Source: CADEDV01 sp036383515 (GTDB lineage: Bacteria > Bacteroidota > Bacteroidia > Chitinophagales > Chitinophagaceae). From it: a stretch of DNA of 64,000 nt. The notes beneath the pieces are model-generated. The model was not told the origin of the DNA and ran no database searches. It saw nothing but the letters and a program-made list of their open reading frames with translations. The stretch spans positions 1-64,000 of the forward strand of contig DASVOE010000079.1 in NCBI GenBank assembly GCA_036383515.1, read 5' to 3'. The translations under genes and the position numbers were made by a program. Every line of letters begins with the position of its first letter. The stretch's first letter is position 1. This document shows, piece by piece, positions 35,806 through 44,214 of the stretch.

Positions 35806-37640
35806 AAGTAAATTCATCCGCCAGAACCCGGATAAACCGTTTTCAATTCCGTGGTCTTTCTATTCAGCAAAGATTGCCTATTTTGATATGCATTCTTTTG
35901 CTCTGCGTAATCATAATTTTTAGCTGGACTTCCTACGTTGGTGTAAAAAGAGCGACACTAAAAGTTGGGCAGGACCGGTTATATGCTTTGACAGAACAGT
36001 TATGTTCAATGTTTGGACAGTCATCGCAGAATTATTTAATAGCCGCCCGTACGATGGCCGGACAAGATTCAATCAAAAAATTTCTTCGGTCAGAAGGAAA
36101 AGATTCAGGCAGTGCGAGTGCGTCGCTTGAAATAATGCAAAAGCTGCAAAAGGATAGCTCAACATTGTTAGTGGAGTTACTGGATGCGAACAAAACATTA
36201 AAGCTTCGCTCAGCGAGACCGGGTATTGAAGTAAAAGTAAATCTCGATTCAGTGCTCAATGATTTATCTATTGGGCAAGATGCTTCAAAAATTGGGAAAA
36301 TATACCTTTCCGGAGACTCTATGTATTACCCGGTTGTTGCTTCAATAACAGATGAAAAGCAAGTAATTGGTTATGTTATTCGATGGCGGTTATTATCTGC
36401 TACTCCAAAAGCGATCGAACAGTTCTCAAAGCTTATCGGCACAAATGCCACGCTGAATATTGGAAATAATGATGGAAGTCTTTGGACGGACCTGGTGAAA
36501 CCTATACCTAACCCACCGCTGGATATCAGGTATAAAGGTTTGTTTGAATATTCGCCACCGAAAGGCAGCCGGGCTATTGCTGTTGCACAACCAATACCCA
36601 ATACGCCCTGGTTGGTATTAGTTGTGTTTCCGCGGAAAACTGTCCTGGAAGCTTCCACCCATTTTCTAAATTCAATCCTGTTAATAGGCGGAGCGTTAAT
36701 CGCTATCGGCATTTTGTTGGCCTGGCTCATGAGCCGAAACATTACCCGGCCATTAAACAAACTGACGGCTGCGGCATCAGCCATTGCAGGAGGTGATTAT
36801 TCTTCACTGGTGCAGGTTGACCGGAATGATGAGTTGGGTAAGTTGGCCCGTGCATTCAATACTATGTCTATCCAGGTACACAATGCTCAACTGGACCTTG
36901 AGAAAAAGGTGAAGGAACGTACTGCCCAGCTCGAAGCTGCTAATAAAGAATTAGAAGCATTTTCTTATTCAGTATCGCATGATCTGCGGGCTCCTTTACG
37001 TGCCCTGAGCGGATATGGTATGATGCTGAAAGAGGATTATGGGCCAAAGCTGGATGATGAAGCCAATCGTATTACTGACAGAATCGTTTCGAATGCCAAA
37101 ATGATGGGAAAACTTATTGATGACCTGATCTCTTTTTCACAAATGGGTGTAAAAGAGGTTGTTCACCAAACGGTTGACATGAAAAAAGTAGCCGAAGACT
37201 GTATGGCCGAATTATTGCACCATGAAACTCCTGATAAGTACCAGGTCCATATAAATAATCTGCCGGCTTGCCATGGCGATTCCAATCTTATTAAACAGGT
37301 TTGGATGAACCTGATCAGCAATGCCATCAAATATTCATCAAAGAAGCCGGTGCCGTGTATTGAAATAGGTTGTACAGAAGACGCTTATACCAATACTTAT
37401 TTTATCCGTGATAATGGTGTTGGCTTTGATATGCAGCATGCTCATAAATTATTTGGGGTTTTTCAACGGCTTCATAGTCACAAGGTCTTTGAAGGCACTG
37501 GCATAGGATTAGCATTTGTTAAAAGGATCATGCTTAAACATAACGGGGAAATCAGGGCAGTGTCTTCTATAGACGAAGGGGCAACATTTTATTTCACGTT
37601 GCCCGCTTCCAGAAAAAATCTTTTTGCGAAAACAGGCTAA
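35802..37640 (+). CDS. Membrane sensor histidine kinase (HAMP, HisKA)
   Basis: A 612-residue kinase. Residues 28-48 (LPILICILLLCVIIIFSW) and about 290-312 (LNSILLIGGALIAIGILLAW) are transmembrane helices around an extracytoplasmic sensor of about 240 residues, which has Cache-like features. HAMP follows (RNITRPLNKLTAAASAIAGG), then a coiled coil, the HisKA domain with His393 in SYSVSHDLRAPLRALSGYG, and a GHKL ATPase with NLISNAIKYSS, DNGVGFDM and GTGIGLAFVKRI. It phosphorylates a response regulator, most likely the single-domain receiver 27 bases downstream. Confidence 0.93.
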   Translation: MKVNSSARTRINRFQFRGLSIQQRLPILICILLLCVIIIFSWTSYVGVKRATLKVGQDRLYALTEQLCSMFGQSSQNYLIAARTMAGQDSIKKFLRSEGKDSGSASASLEIMQKLQKDSSTLLVELLDANKTLKLRSARPGIEVKVNLDSVLNDLSIGQDASKIGKIYLSGDSMYYPVVASITDEKQVIGYVIRWRLLSATPKAIEQFSKLIGTNATLNIGNNDGSLWTDLVKPIPNPPLDIRYKGLFEYSPPKGSRAIAVAQPIPNTPWLVLVVFPRKTVLEASTHFLNSILLIGGALIAIGILLAWLMSRNITRPLNKLTAAASAIAGGDYSSLVQVDRNDELGKLARAFNTMSIQVHNAQLDLEKKVKERTAQLEAANKELEAFSYSVSHDLRAPLRALSGYGMMLKEDYGPKLDDEANRITDRIVSNAKMMGKLIDDLISFSQMGVKEVVHQTVDMKKVAEDCMAELLHHETPDKYQVHINNLPACHGDSNLIKQVWMNLISNAIKYSSKKPVPCIEIGCTEDAYTNTYFIRDNGVGFDMQHAHKLFGVFQRLHSHKVFEGTGIGLAFVKRIMLKHNGEIRAVSSIDEGATFYFTLPASRKNLFAKTG

Positions 37641-37667
37641 TTAATGGTTTAATTAAATCGAATCATT

Positions 37668-38138
37668 ATGATCAATAACGAGGCAGAAATTTTATTAGTG
37701 GAAGATAGTATGGATGATGCGGAAATGACCATCAGGGCTTTAAAGAAAGTAAACCTGGCCAATAATCTTGTTCACGTAGAAGACGGCCAGGAAGCTCTTG
37801 ATTATCTTTTTGGGCGTGGAAATTTTTTAAATCGTGAGCTTTCAAAGCAACCCAAAGTTATTTTACTCGATATTAAGATGCCGAGGGTTGATGGCATCGA
37901 AGTATTACGACTTATTAAATCCAATGAGGCAACCCGGATGATCCCTGTTGTTATTATGACTTCATCGGGCGAAGAGAAGGATATGATTGCAAGTTATAGC
38001 CTTGGTGTTAACAGCTATGTGGTAAAACCGGTGAATTTTGAAAATTTTGCAAAAGCTGTAAGTGACCTGGGACTATACTGGCTATTGACCAACCAAACCC
38101 CCAATAGCCAGCCCGTAAAAAATAAAATACGCCTATGA
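37668..38138 (+). CDS. Single-domain response regulator (Rcp1-like)
   Basis: A 156-residue receiver with no output domain. Glu12, Asp13 (LLVEDSMDD) and the phospho-acceptor Asp68 (VILLDIKMPRVDG) are present, as are the conserved Thr/Ser (VVIMTSSGEEKD) and Lys (VVKPVNFENF). The long segment between the acidic pair and Asp68 is typical of cyanobacterial Rcp1-type receivers, which take phosphate from phytochrome-like kinases. It lies between a sensor kinase and the next kinase, with a 4-base ATGA overlap to the latter, so it probably works as the relay of this cluster. Confidence 0.94.
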   Translation: MINNEAEILLVEDSMDDAEMTIRALKKVNLANNLVHVEDGQEALDYLFGRGNFLNRELSKQPKVILLDIKMPRVDGIEVLRLIKSNEATRMIPVVIMTSSGEEKDMIASYSLGVNSYVVKPVNFENFAKAVSDLGLYWLLTNQTPNSQPVKNKIRL

Positions 38139-39589
38139 GCAAGCTTTTAAAAATACTTCATTTAGAAGACCTGCAGGAAGATGCGGAAATGGTAGCCCGG
38201 GCCTTAAAAAAAGGAGGCGTCGAATGTGAAATAAAGCATGTTGAGGATAAGGTTGAATTTATAAAAGCATTAAAGGAATTTTCACCTGATATCATACTTT
38301 CTGATCATTCACTTCCCTCTTTCGATTCTCACGAAGCGCTTAAGATTGTAAAGGAAATGGGAATAGAAACTCCCTTTATACTTATCACGGCAACCGTTTC
38401 CGAAGAATATGCTGTCAGTATCATCAAGGAGGGGGCCAGCGATTATATATTGAAAGACCGTTTACAAAGGCTGCCTAATTCTATTGCGGGCGCCATGGAA
38501 AAATATAACCTTGAGCAAACCCGCAAAGAGGCAGATGAAACACTTCGTATGTCTGAGCGAAAGTATAAACTACTCTTTGAAAGTAATCCTATGCCGATGT
38601 GGATGGTTTCGCGATCAACATTCGACATTATTGCTGTAAACGAAGCTGCCACGACACATTATGGCTATACCAAAGAAGAGTTCTTGAAATTAGCTCCCTC
38701 AGACCTCAGACCCACAGAAGATGTTCCTGCCTATATAGCGCATATAAAAAAAGAATATATTGGTACACAAAAGGCTGGTATATGGCGGCATAAAAAGAAA
38801 GATGGAAGCATTATCATGATGGAGATAATCACTCATAATATAATGTATGAAAACAGTCCGGTAAGACTTGTTCTTGCCAACGACGTAACAAAGAAACTAC
38901 AAGTAGAAGCCGAATTAGCTAACCAGCAGATGATGCGGGAAAAACTTATTACCGAAACGAGCATACAGGTGCAGGAGCGTGAAAGGGATGAAATAGGCAA
39001 AGAACTACATGATAATATAAACCAGATCATGGCCGCTGCAAAACTATACCTGGACATGGCTATAAAAAAAGAAGAGAAGGGACCGCAGCTATTATACAAG
39101 GCTCAGCATAATATTGTTCTTGCCATTAACGAGATCCGCAAACTTTCACATACATTGGTGGCGCCTTCACTGGGACCTGTTACATTAATCCAGGCTATAG
39201 AGGAACTCTTTGCCGATATCAGGATGACCACTTCATTGCACCTGGAAGTGTTCACCTGCAACTACAATGAAAAAGAAATTGATAATAATGTCAGCCTGAT
39301 GTTTTACAGGATCGTACAGGAACAGATCAATAATGTTGTAAAGCATGCAAAGGCAAAAAATGTAGCTGTAAAATTGAGCACGACAGCTGAAAATATCCAG
39401 TTAACCATTGAGGACGATGGTAAAGGATTTGATACCGCTAAAACTTCAAGCGGAATTGGGTTAAGAAATATCAGGAACCGGGTTGATTATTATGATGGAA
39501 GCACCCGCATCATTTCTGCCCCCGGAGAAGGCTGTGTCCTGAAAATAACTATCCCCGTTCAACAGAACGTTTTTGCGCAGCAAAACTAG
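38135..39589 (+). CDS. Receiver-PAS-histidine kinase (HisKA_3)
   Basis: A 484-residue cytoplasmic hybrid protein. The N-terminal receiver has Glu11, Asp12 and Asp57 (DIILSDHSLPSFDSHE). A PAS domain follows (about 145-265: YKLLFESNPMPMWMVSRST). The kinase has the HisKA_3 site His292 in RDEIGKELHDNINQIMAAA and a GHKL ATPase (DDGKGFDTAKTSSGIGLRN). Receiver at the N-terminus with a NarL-type kinase at the C-terminus lets phosphorylation of the receiver tune the kinase. It starts within the stop of the previous gene (ATGA) and likely partners the NarL-type regulator at 34398. Confidence 0.93.
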   Translation: MSKLLKILHLEDLQEDAEMVARALKKGGVECEIKHVEDKVEFIKALKEFSPDIILSDHSLPSFDSHEALKIVKEMGIETPFILITATVSEEYAVSIIKEGASDYILKDRLQRLPNSIAGAMEKYNLEQTRKEADETLRMSERKYKLLFESNPMPMWMVSRSTFDIIAVNEAATTHYGYTKEEFLKLAPSDLRPTEDVPAYIAHIKKEYIGTQKAGIWRHKKKDGSIIMMEIITHNIMYENSPVRLVLANDVTKKLQVEAELANQQMMREKLITETSIQVQERERDEIGKELHDNINQIMAAAKLYLDMAIKKEEKGPQLLYKAQHNIVLAINEIRKLSHTLVAPSLGPVTLIQAIEELFADIRMTTSLHLEVFTCNYNEKEIDNNVSLMFYRIVQEQINNVVKHAKAKNVAVKLSTTAENIQLTIEDDGKGFDTAKTSSGIGLRNIRNRVDYYDGSTRIISAPGEGCVLKITIPVQQNVFAQQN

Positions 39590-39614
39590 CTTATCATCCA
39601 GAAAAAATTTGGCC

Positions 39615-39653
39615 AGCAAGCCTTTTCTTATTTACCGTCAGCTTGCTTTTTTG
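39615..39653 (+). terminator. Terminator of the first kinase operon
   Basis: agcaagc (39615-39621) and gcttgct (39641-39647) pair across a 19-base loop, followed by six T. It ends the transcript of the kinase-receiver-kinase set and separates it from the next kinase. The rest of 39590-39903 is AT-rich and shows no gene. Confidence 0.7.
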
Positions 39654-39903
39654 CATATATAACTTTATTGTTTTCTGCGTATAGAGCAAAGTATTTGTTT
39701 TATATATTTTATCTTGCTGTTACTTTTAATTTATGGCAATACCCGGTTACGGTCTAATAAAAAAACCGGCTGGACTTCCGAATAGCAAATTAATTACCGA
39801 AATTTCCCCGGCCACCGTTGCAGGCAGCTATTGAAATTGTCTATATTTAAAACCTACGGAATTATTCATAACCAATTCCGGAATCAGTGAGACCGACTAA
39901 CAC

Positions 39904-42102
39904 ATGAGTGATATATTAAAAATACTGATCCTCGAAGACAGCGATAAAGACACTCAGGTCATTAAAGATTTATTACAAGTAAAAGAACAATCCTGTGAAT
40001 TTAAAGTGGTGGAGGAGAAGGAGCCATTTGAACAGGCATTGCTTGAGTTTCGGCCACATGTCGTACTGTTCTGCAACGTCTTGCCGGCTTTTACTGCCCA
40101 GTATGCTTTACAGATAGTGAAACAAATTTTGCCCTATGCCCCTTTTATACTGATCACCGGTACTGTATCTGAAGAATTTGCTGCTGCAATCATTAAAGCC
40201 GGCGCTGCCGATTATTTATTAAAAGACAGGATGACGAGGTTGCCTATGGCCATTCAGTCTGCATTAAAACAAAAGCTTACTGAAATCAAAAAAGAAAAAG
40301 CTGAAGAAAATAACAGGTTCCAGGCAAAATTACTAAACACGATCGGCCAGGCCGTAGTGGCGACTGACATGAATGGGATTATAAATTTCTGGAATAAGGC
40401 CGCCGAAGAAATATATGGATGGACAGAAGGAGAAGCTATAGGCAAAAACGTAATAGATCTCTTGCCTGCAACACAATTAAAAGAACAGGCAATTGAGATT
40501 ATGGAAAATTTGTCAACGGGAGAAAGATGGGCAGGAGAGTTTTTGGTACAGGGAAAAGATGGTAAGGTGTTTCCTGTTTTTGTTACAGACTCTCCGATCT
40601 GTGACGCCAATAATAAGACTATAGGTGTCATTGGTATTTCATCGGACATTACGGAGCGGAAAAAAATAGAACAGCAATTGGTGATGAGTACACAGCAACT
40701 GGCTGTTATTTATAATACCGTAGCCGATGTAATATTTCTGCTGAGTGTAGAAGACAACGAAAGATTTAAATTTATTTCTGTTAATCATACATTCCTTGAA
40801 GCAACAGGACTTGCGGCCAACCAGGTAATTGATAAATATGCGGATGAGATCATTCCTGCTCCATCCTGGAATATAGCACTTGCTCACTACAGGAAAGCTA
40901 TTGTAACAAAAAGTACCGTGCAATGGGAGGAAGTATCTGAATATCCTTCAGGAACAAAAACCGGTGTTGTAAATGTTACCCCGGTATTTGATGAAAAAGG
41001 TAACTGCATCAGGCTGGTCGGTTCGGTGCATGATATTACTGAAAGCAAAAAAGCGGAAGAGGCATTGAAGGAAAGTGAAAATTATTTACGCACCATTATA
41101 CAAACGGAACCGGAGTGTATAAAACTGCTGAATAAAAAAGGAGAGCTGGAAGAGATGAACCCTGCAGGTCTTGCTATGATAGAGGCCAATAGTTTGGAGG
41201 AGATAAAAGGCAACTCTATACTTGGACTTATTAATGAACCCTATAGGGATGCTTTTACCCAATTAACAGAAGATGTGTTTGCAGGAAAGTCGGGACAACT
41301 GATATTCCAGGTTACTGGTTTCAAAGGTACTCAGCGCTGGCTTGAAACACATGCCGTGCCATTGAAAGATGCGAACGGAAAGATCATTTCATTATTGGGA
41401 GTAACACGGGATATAACAGAACGAAAAAAAACAGAAGAAGAACTGAGTAACACCAACGAAGAGCTGCATTATCTCTCGTCTCACCTGCAAAACGTGAGAG
41501 AGGAGGAGCGAATGCAGATAGCAAGAGATATTCATGATGAATTGGGTCAGCAACTCACGGGGCTTAAACTTGAAATGTCGCACCTGATTAAAAAAATGAA
41601 TATCACTGATAAGCTGTTGCAACAAAAAGCGGAAGGTATTATCAGCCTGATAGATGATACGGTAAACTCGGTGCGTACAATATCCACTAACCTGCGACCG
41701 AGTATACTGGATGATATAGGTCTTATCGCTGCACTCGAATGGCTAAGCGAAGAGATAGACAAAAGATCGGGTATACAAATAAAATTCGAAGCAACTATGC
41801 CTGAACCTGATCTGCCCACGGCTACAGCTACTGCTTTATTCCGGATATACCAGGAAGCATTGACCAATGCCGTCCGCCATTCGGAGGCAAGACATATCAA
41901 CGCCAGTTTAAGTAAAAAAGATAACAACATTATCCTGGTAATTAAAGATGATGGTCTTGGCTTCGATACTTCTATGAAGGATAATAAGAAAGCGGTGGGT
42001 CTTATGGGTATGAAAGAACGGATATTTATATTAAACGGACATTACGAATTGAACAGTGCATTGGGAAAAGGCACTCAAATTAAAATATCTATTCCTTTTT
42101 GA
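39904..42102 (+). CDS. Pseudo-receiver, triple-PAS histidine kinase (HisKA_3)
   Basis: A 732-residue cytoplasmic kinase. The N-terminal receiver aligns with that of the previous gene, but the phospho-acceptor Asp57 is Cys57 (HVVLFCNVLPAFT), so it cannot be phosphorylated in the usual way; the acidic pair Glu11, Asp12 remains. Three PAS domains follow, near 135-255 (FQAKLLNTIGQAVVATDMN), 260-390 and 395-515 (NYLRTIIQTEPECIKLLNK). The kinase has His544 in MQIARDIHDELGQQLTGLK and an ATPase with DDGLGFDTSM. It probably feeds the NarL-type regulator at 34398. Confidence 0.92.
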   Translation: MSDILKILILEDSDKDTQVIKDLLQVKEQSCEFKVVEEKEPFEQALLEFRPHVVLFCNVLPAFTAQYALQIVKQILPYAPFILITGTVSEEFAAAIIKAGAADYLLKDRMTRLPMAIQSALKQKLTEIKKEKAEENNRFQAKLLNTIGQAVVATDMNGIINFWNKAAEEIYGWTEGEAIGKNVIDLLPATQLKEQAIEIMENLSTGERWAGEFLVQGKDGKVFPVFVTDSPICDANNKTIGVIGISSDITERKKIEQQLVMSTQQLAVIYNTVADVIFLLSVEDNERFKFISVNHTFLEATGLAANQVIDKYADEIIPAPSWNIALAHYRKAIVTKSTVQWEEVSEYPSGTKTGVVNVTPVFDEKGNCIRLVGSVHDITESKKAEEALKESENYLRTIIQTEPECIKLLNKKGELEEMNPAGLAMIEANSLEEIKGNSILGLINEPYRDAFTQLTEDVFAGKSGQLIFQVTGFKGTQRWLETHAVPLKDANGKIISLLGVTRDITERKKTEEELSNTNEELHYLSSHLQNVREEERMQIARDIHDELGQQLTGLKLEMSHLIKKMNITDKLLQQKAEGIISLIDDTVNSVRTISTNLRPSILDDIGLIAALEWLSEEIDKRSGIQIKFEATMPEPDLPTATATALFRIYQEALTNAVRHSEARHINASLSKKDNNIILVIKDDGLGFDTSMKDNKKAVGLMGMKERIFILNGHYELNSALGKGTQIKISIPF

Positions 42103-42146
42103 TCCTGGTTAAATAAACTCAGTTGCAGGAACATAATCTTATTGTG

Positions 42147-42657
42147 TTACCACACGTTCCGCGGGCAAGTATCTCCATATTGATTACCCAATAAAAATCC
42201 AATGATAAATTCATGTGACCCATTGCTGAAACTTCGTAAAGGATTTGTAGTATAATCGTATGAGTAACCTACGTTGACCGTATGGCCCAGGTTAATTCCT
42301 ATCAATGCTGTAAAACCATCCTGTAAACGATATCCGCCACCCAGCCATACGAGATCCTGGTACTGCAATTTCAGGTTGATATTAAGCTGTGGTTTTGCAG
42401 TGGTTCCGTATTGAAACAGTAACAGTCGTGATCGCTTCAGTTGCAAAATAAAGAACCATCTCCTGGTTATTTGCAAAAGTCATGTCCTGGTGATAACCAT
42501 ACTCAACCCAAAAATCCTTACCCTTATTAGAAAAATCCTGTGCATGACCACATAAAATGGAAAGCAGAAAGGTTAGAAATAAAATAAAGTGAAAGATTTT
42601 TTTGTCATTTAATCTATTTCTAAATAAAAATAAATTTAGAAAATACCATGAAGTCAT
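42147..42657 (-). pseudogene. Chimeric pseudogene: IgGFc-like surface protein 5' end fused to porP/sprF 3' end
   Basis: The 5' part (from ATG 42657; signal peptide then GKDFWVEYGYHQDMTFANNQ and MVLYFATEAITTVTVSI) is the start of an IgGFc-binding N-terminal domain protein. At about 42405-42415 the reading shifts: from NINLKLQYQDLVWLGGGYR through GFTALIGINLGHTVNVGYS to HEFIIGFLLGNQYGDTCP is the last about 85 residues of a PorP/SprF-family outer-membrane protein, in another frame. These families often adjoin (adhesin, then porP), so an internal deletion joined the start of one to the end of the other. Each reads as an open fragment; together they cannot make one protein. Confidence 0.75.
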
Positions 42658-42724
42658 TTTTAAAAGTGTAAATCTTTTTTCAAATAAAAATTTCAAAAAA
42701 GATTTCAGCAATCATAAAATGCTT

Positions 42725-42757
42725 TTTGTTTTTTTGATTTTTTAATATATATATTTG
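42725..42757 (+). promoter_or_regulatory. Candidate promoter of the toxin-locus operon
   Basis: TTTG (42725-42728) and the exact -7 box TATATTTG (42750-42757) are 21 bases apart. A start site near 42764 gives a leader of about 86 bases before the first gene at 42850. No other promoter is as good in the next 20 kb of tightly packed genes. Confidence 0.5.
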
Positions 42758-42849
42758 AAACAGTGGGAAAAAATAACAGTTTTCTCTCTCGTTAAACCAA
42801 AACTTTAAGCGTTTACTCTTATCCAGTCGGTGGATAATACTTACTGCTT

Positions 42850-44214
42850 ATGATTGTTCAAGCCAACCAAACTATTAAGCCTCTATTAATATTTATTGTC
42901 ATTGGCTTTTTTTTCCCGGGATGCAGAAAAGAAATAGACGTTCCTTTAAAAATAGATTTTGAGTATTCAGTAATTGACAACAATTACAATGTTCCCGTAA
43001 GAATCGTCTTTATCAATAAAACTTCAGGAGCGTTATTTTATAAATGGACTTTTCCTACTGCAGATGTAACGGGAAGTAATTATAAAGACCCGGGATATAT
43101 TACTTTTACGCAGCCCGGTCCCATCACCGTAAAGTTAGAAGCCTGGAATGATTATGACCGGGATGAGAAAACAATACAAATTGTTTTAGATACGCTGCCC
43201 GTTGCCAATTTCTCAGCTGTTCCCCGATTAAATAATTATGCTCCTGTTGAATGGGATTTCAATTTTACCGGGCAAGGAGCCACACGGTTTAAATGGAGTT
43301 TTGAAAACGGATCAGTAACAACTTCTACCGACCGTAATCCCCGGCAGATACTTTATTCGCTTCCGGGCGTATACAAAGTTGTACTGGAAATTTTTAATGA
43401 CAGGAATAAAGCAGACTCCCTTACAAAATTTATTACTGTAAAACCTCCATTGAACGCTTCCTTTGATATTCTTCCTTCATTTGATGATGATGATTTTGAA
43501 GTTCCCTTTACTGCTCAGCTTGACAATCATACGATCAGTGCTGTTTCGCATCGCTGGGAAGCAACAGGTGGAAATTTTAGTAATGCAACAGATTCCATTC
43601 CTACTGTACAGTTTACAACTCCCGGCACGCATACCATTACCTATACAGCAACCAATGGCAAGCAAACCCAGGTAGTTTCAAAATCAATTACACTATATCC
43701 TAATTCCAATCTCCGCACTTTTTCTAATGTTAAACTCGGGATTAATACTGCGCATCAAACAACCGGCAGTTTTTTCTCTACATACTTACGCAAAGTAATA
43801 AAGAAGGATAGTGTGAATGCCGTTAACGGTCCTCATATTGATATATGCTACTTCGGACTTAGTCAGAGTTTTTCCTTTAATAAATTCTTATCACCACGAG
43901 ATGTACAGAATTGGACGTTCGACCCGATTCCGGGCGCCCGGGATAATGTGGTCATCAATAAGCAGGAAGATTGTTCCTGTGGTATCAATGTGACGCCTGC
44001 TCAATTTGAAACGATCTCGAACGGATCCTTTTTTGATGGGCTATCAATTGTGCAAACTACCGGAGGACTATCCGATTTTGACAATACGTTGGTGCCAAGA
44101 GTTATACTTTTTAAAAACGCAGCCGGTCGTAAAGGTGCTATAAAAATTTCCCGCTTTGTAGATGATGGAGCCAACAGCTACTTATTATGTGACATTAAAA
44201 TTCAAAAAGAATAA
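42850..44214 (+). CDS. PKD-domain lipoprotein
   Basis: A 454-residue lipoprotein: signal peptide and lipobox Cys in FFFPGCRK. PKD/Ig-like beta domains repeat, seen as FINKTSGALFYKWTFPTAD, FNFTGQGATRFKWSFENGS and LDNHTISAVSHRWEATGGN, each with a following TPGxxTV strand. The last about 160 residues form a separate domain (LRTFSNVKLGINTAHQTTG to KISRFVDDGANSYLLCDI) that I do not recognise. It should sit on the outer membrane, possibly facing outward, as the first component of the toxin operon. The next gene begins directly at the base after its stop. Confidence 0.75.
   Translation: MIVQANQTIKPLLIFIVIGFFFPGCRKEIDVPLKIDFEYSVIDNNYNVPVRIVFINKTSGALFYKWTFPTADVTGSNYKDPGYITFTQPGPITVKLEAWNDYDRDEKTIQIVLDTLPVANFSAVPRLNNYAPVEWDFNFTGQGATRFKWSFENGSVTTSTDRNPRQILYSLPGVYKVVLEIFNDRNKADSLTKFITVKPPLNASFDILPSFDDDDFEVPFTAQLDNHTISAVSHRWEATGGNFSNATDSIPTVQFTTPGTHTITYTATNGKQTQVVSKSITLYPNSNLRTFSNVKLGINTAHQTTGSFFSTYLRKVIKKDSVNAVNGPHIDICYFGLSQSFSFNKFLSPRDVQNWTFDPIPGARDNVVINKQEDCSCGINVTPAQFETISNGSFFDGLSIVQTTGGLSDFDNTLVPRVILFKNAAGRKGAIKISRFVDDGANSYLLCDIKIQKE

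Noticed and set aside
42382..42711. Separate intact small gene for the 5' part of the chimera
   Set aside because: The signal peptide and domain start match a much larger protein, so the open frame is a truncated piece.
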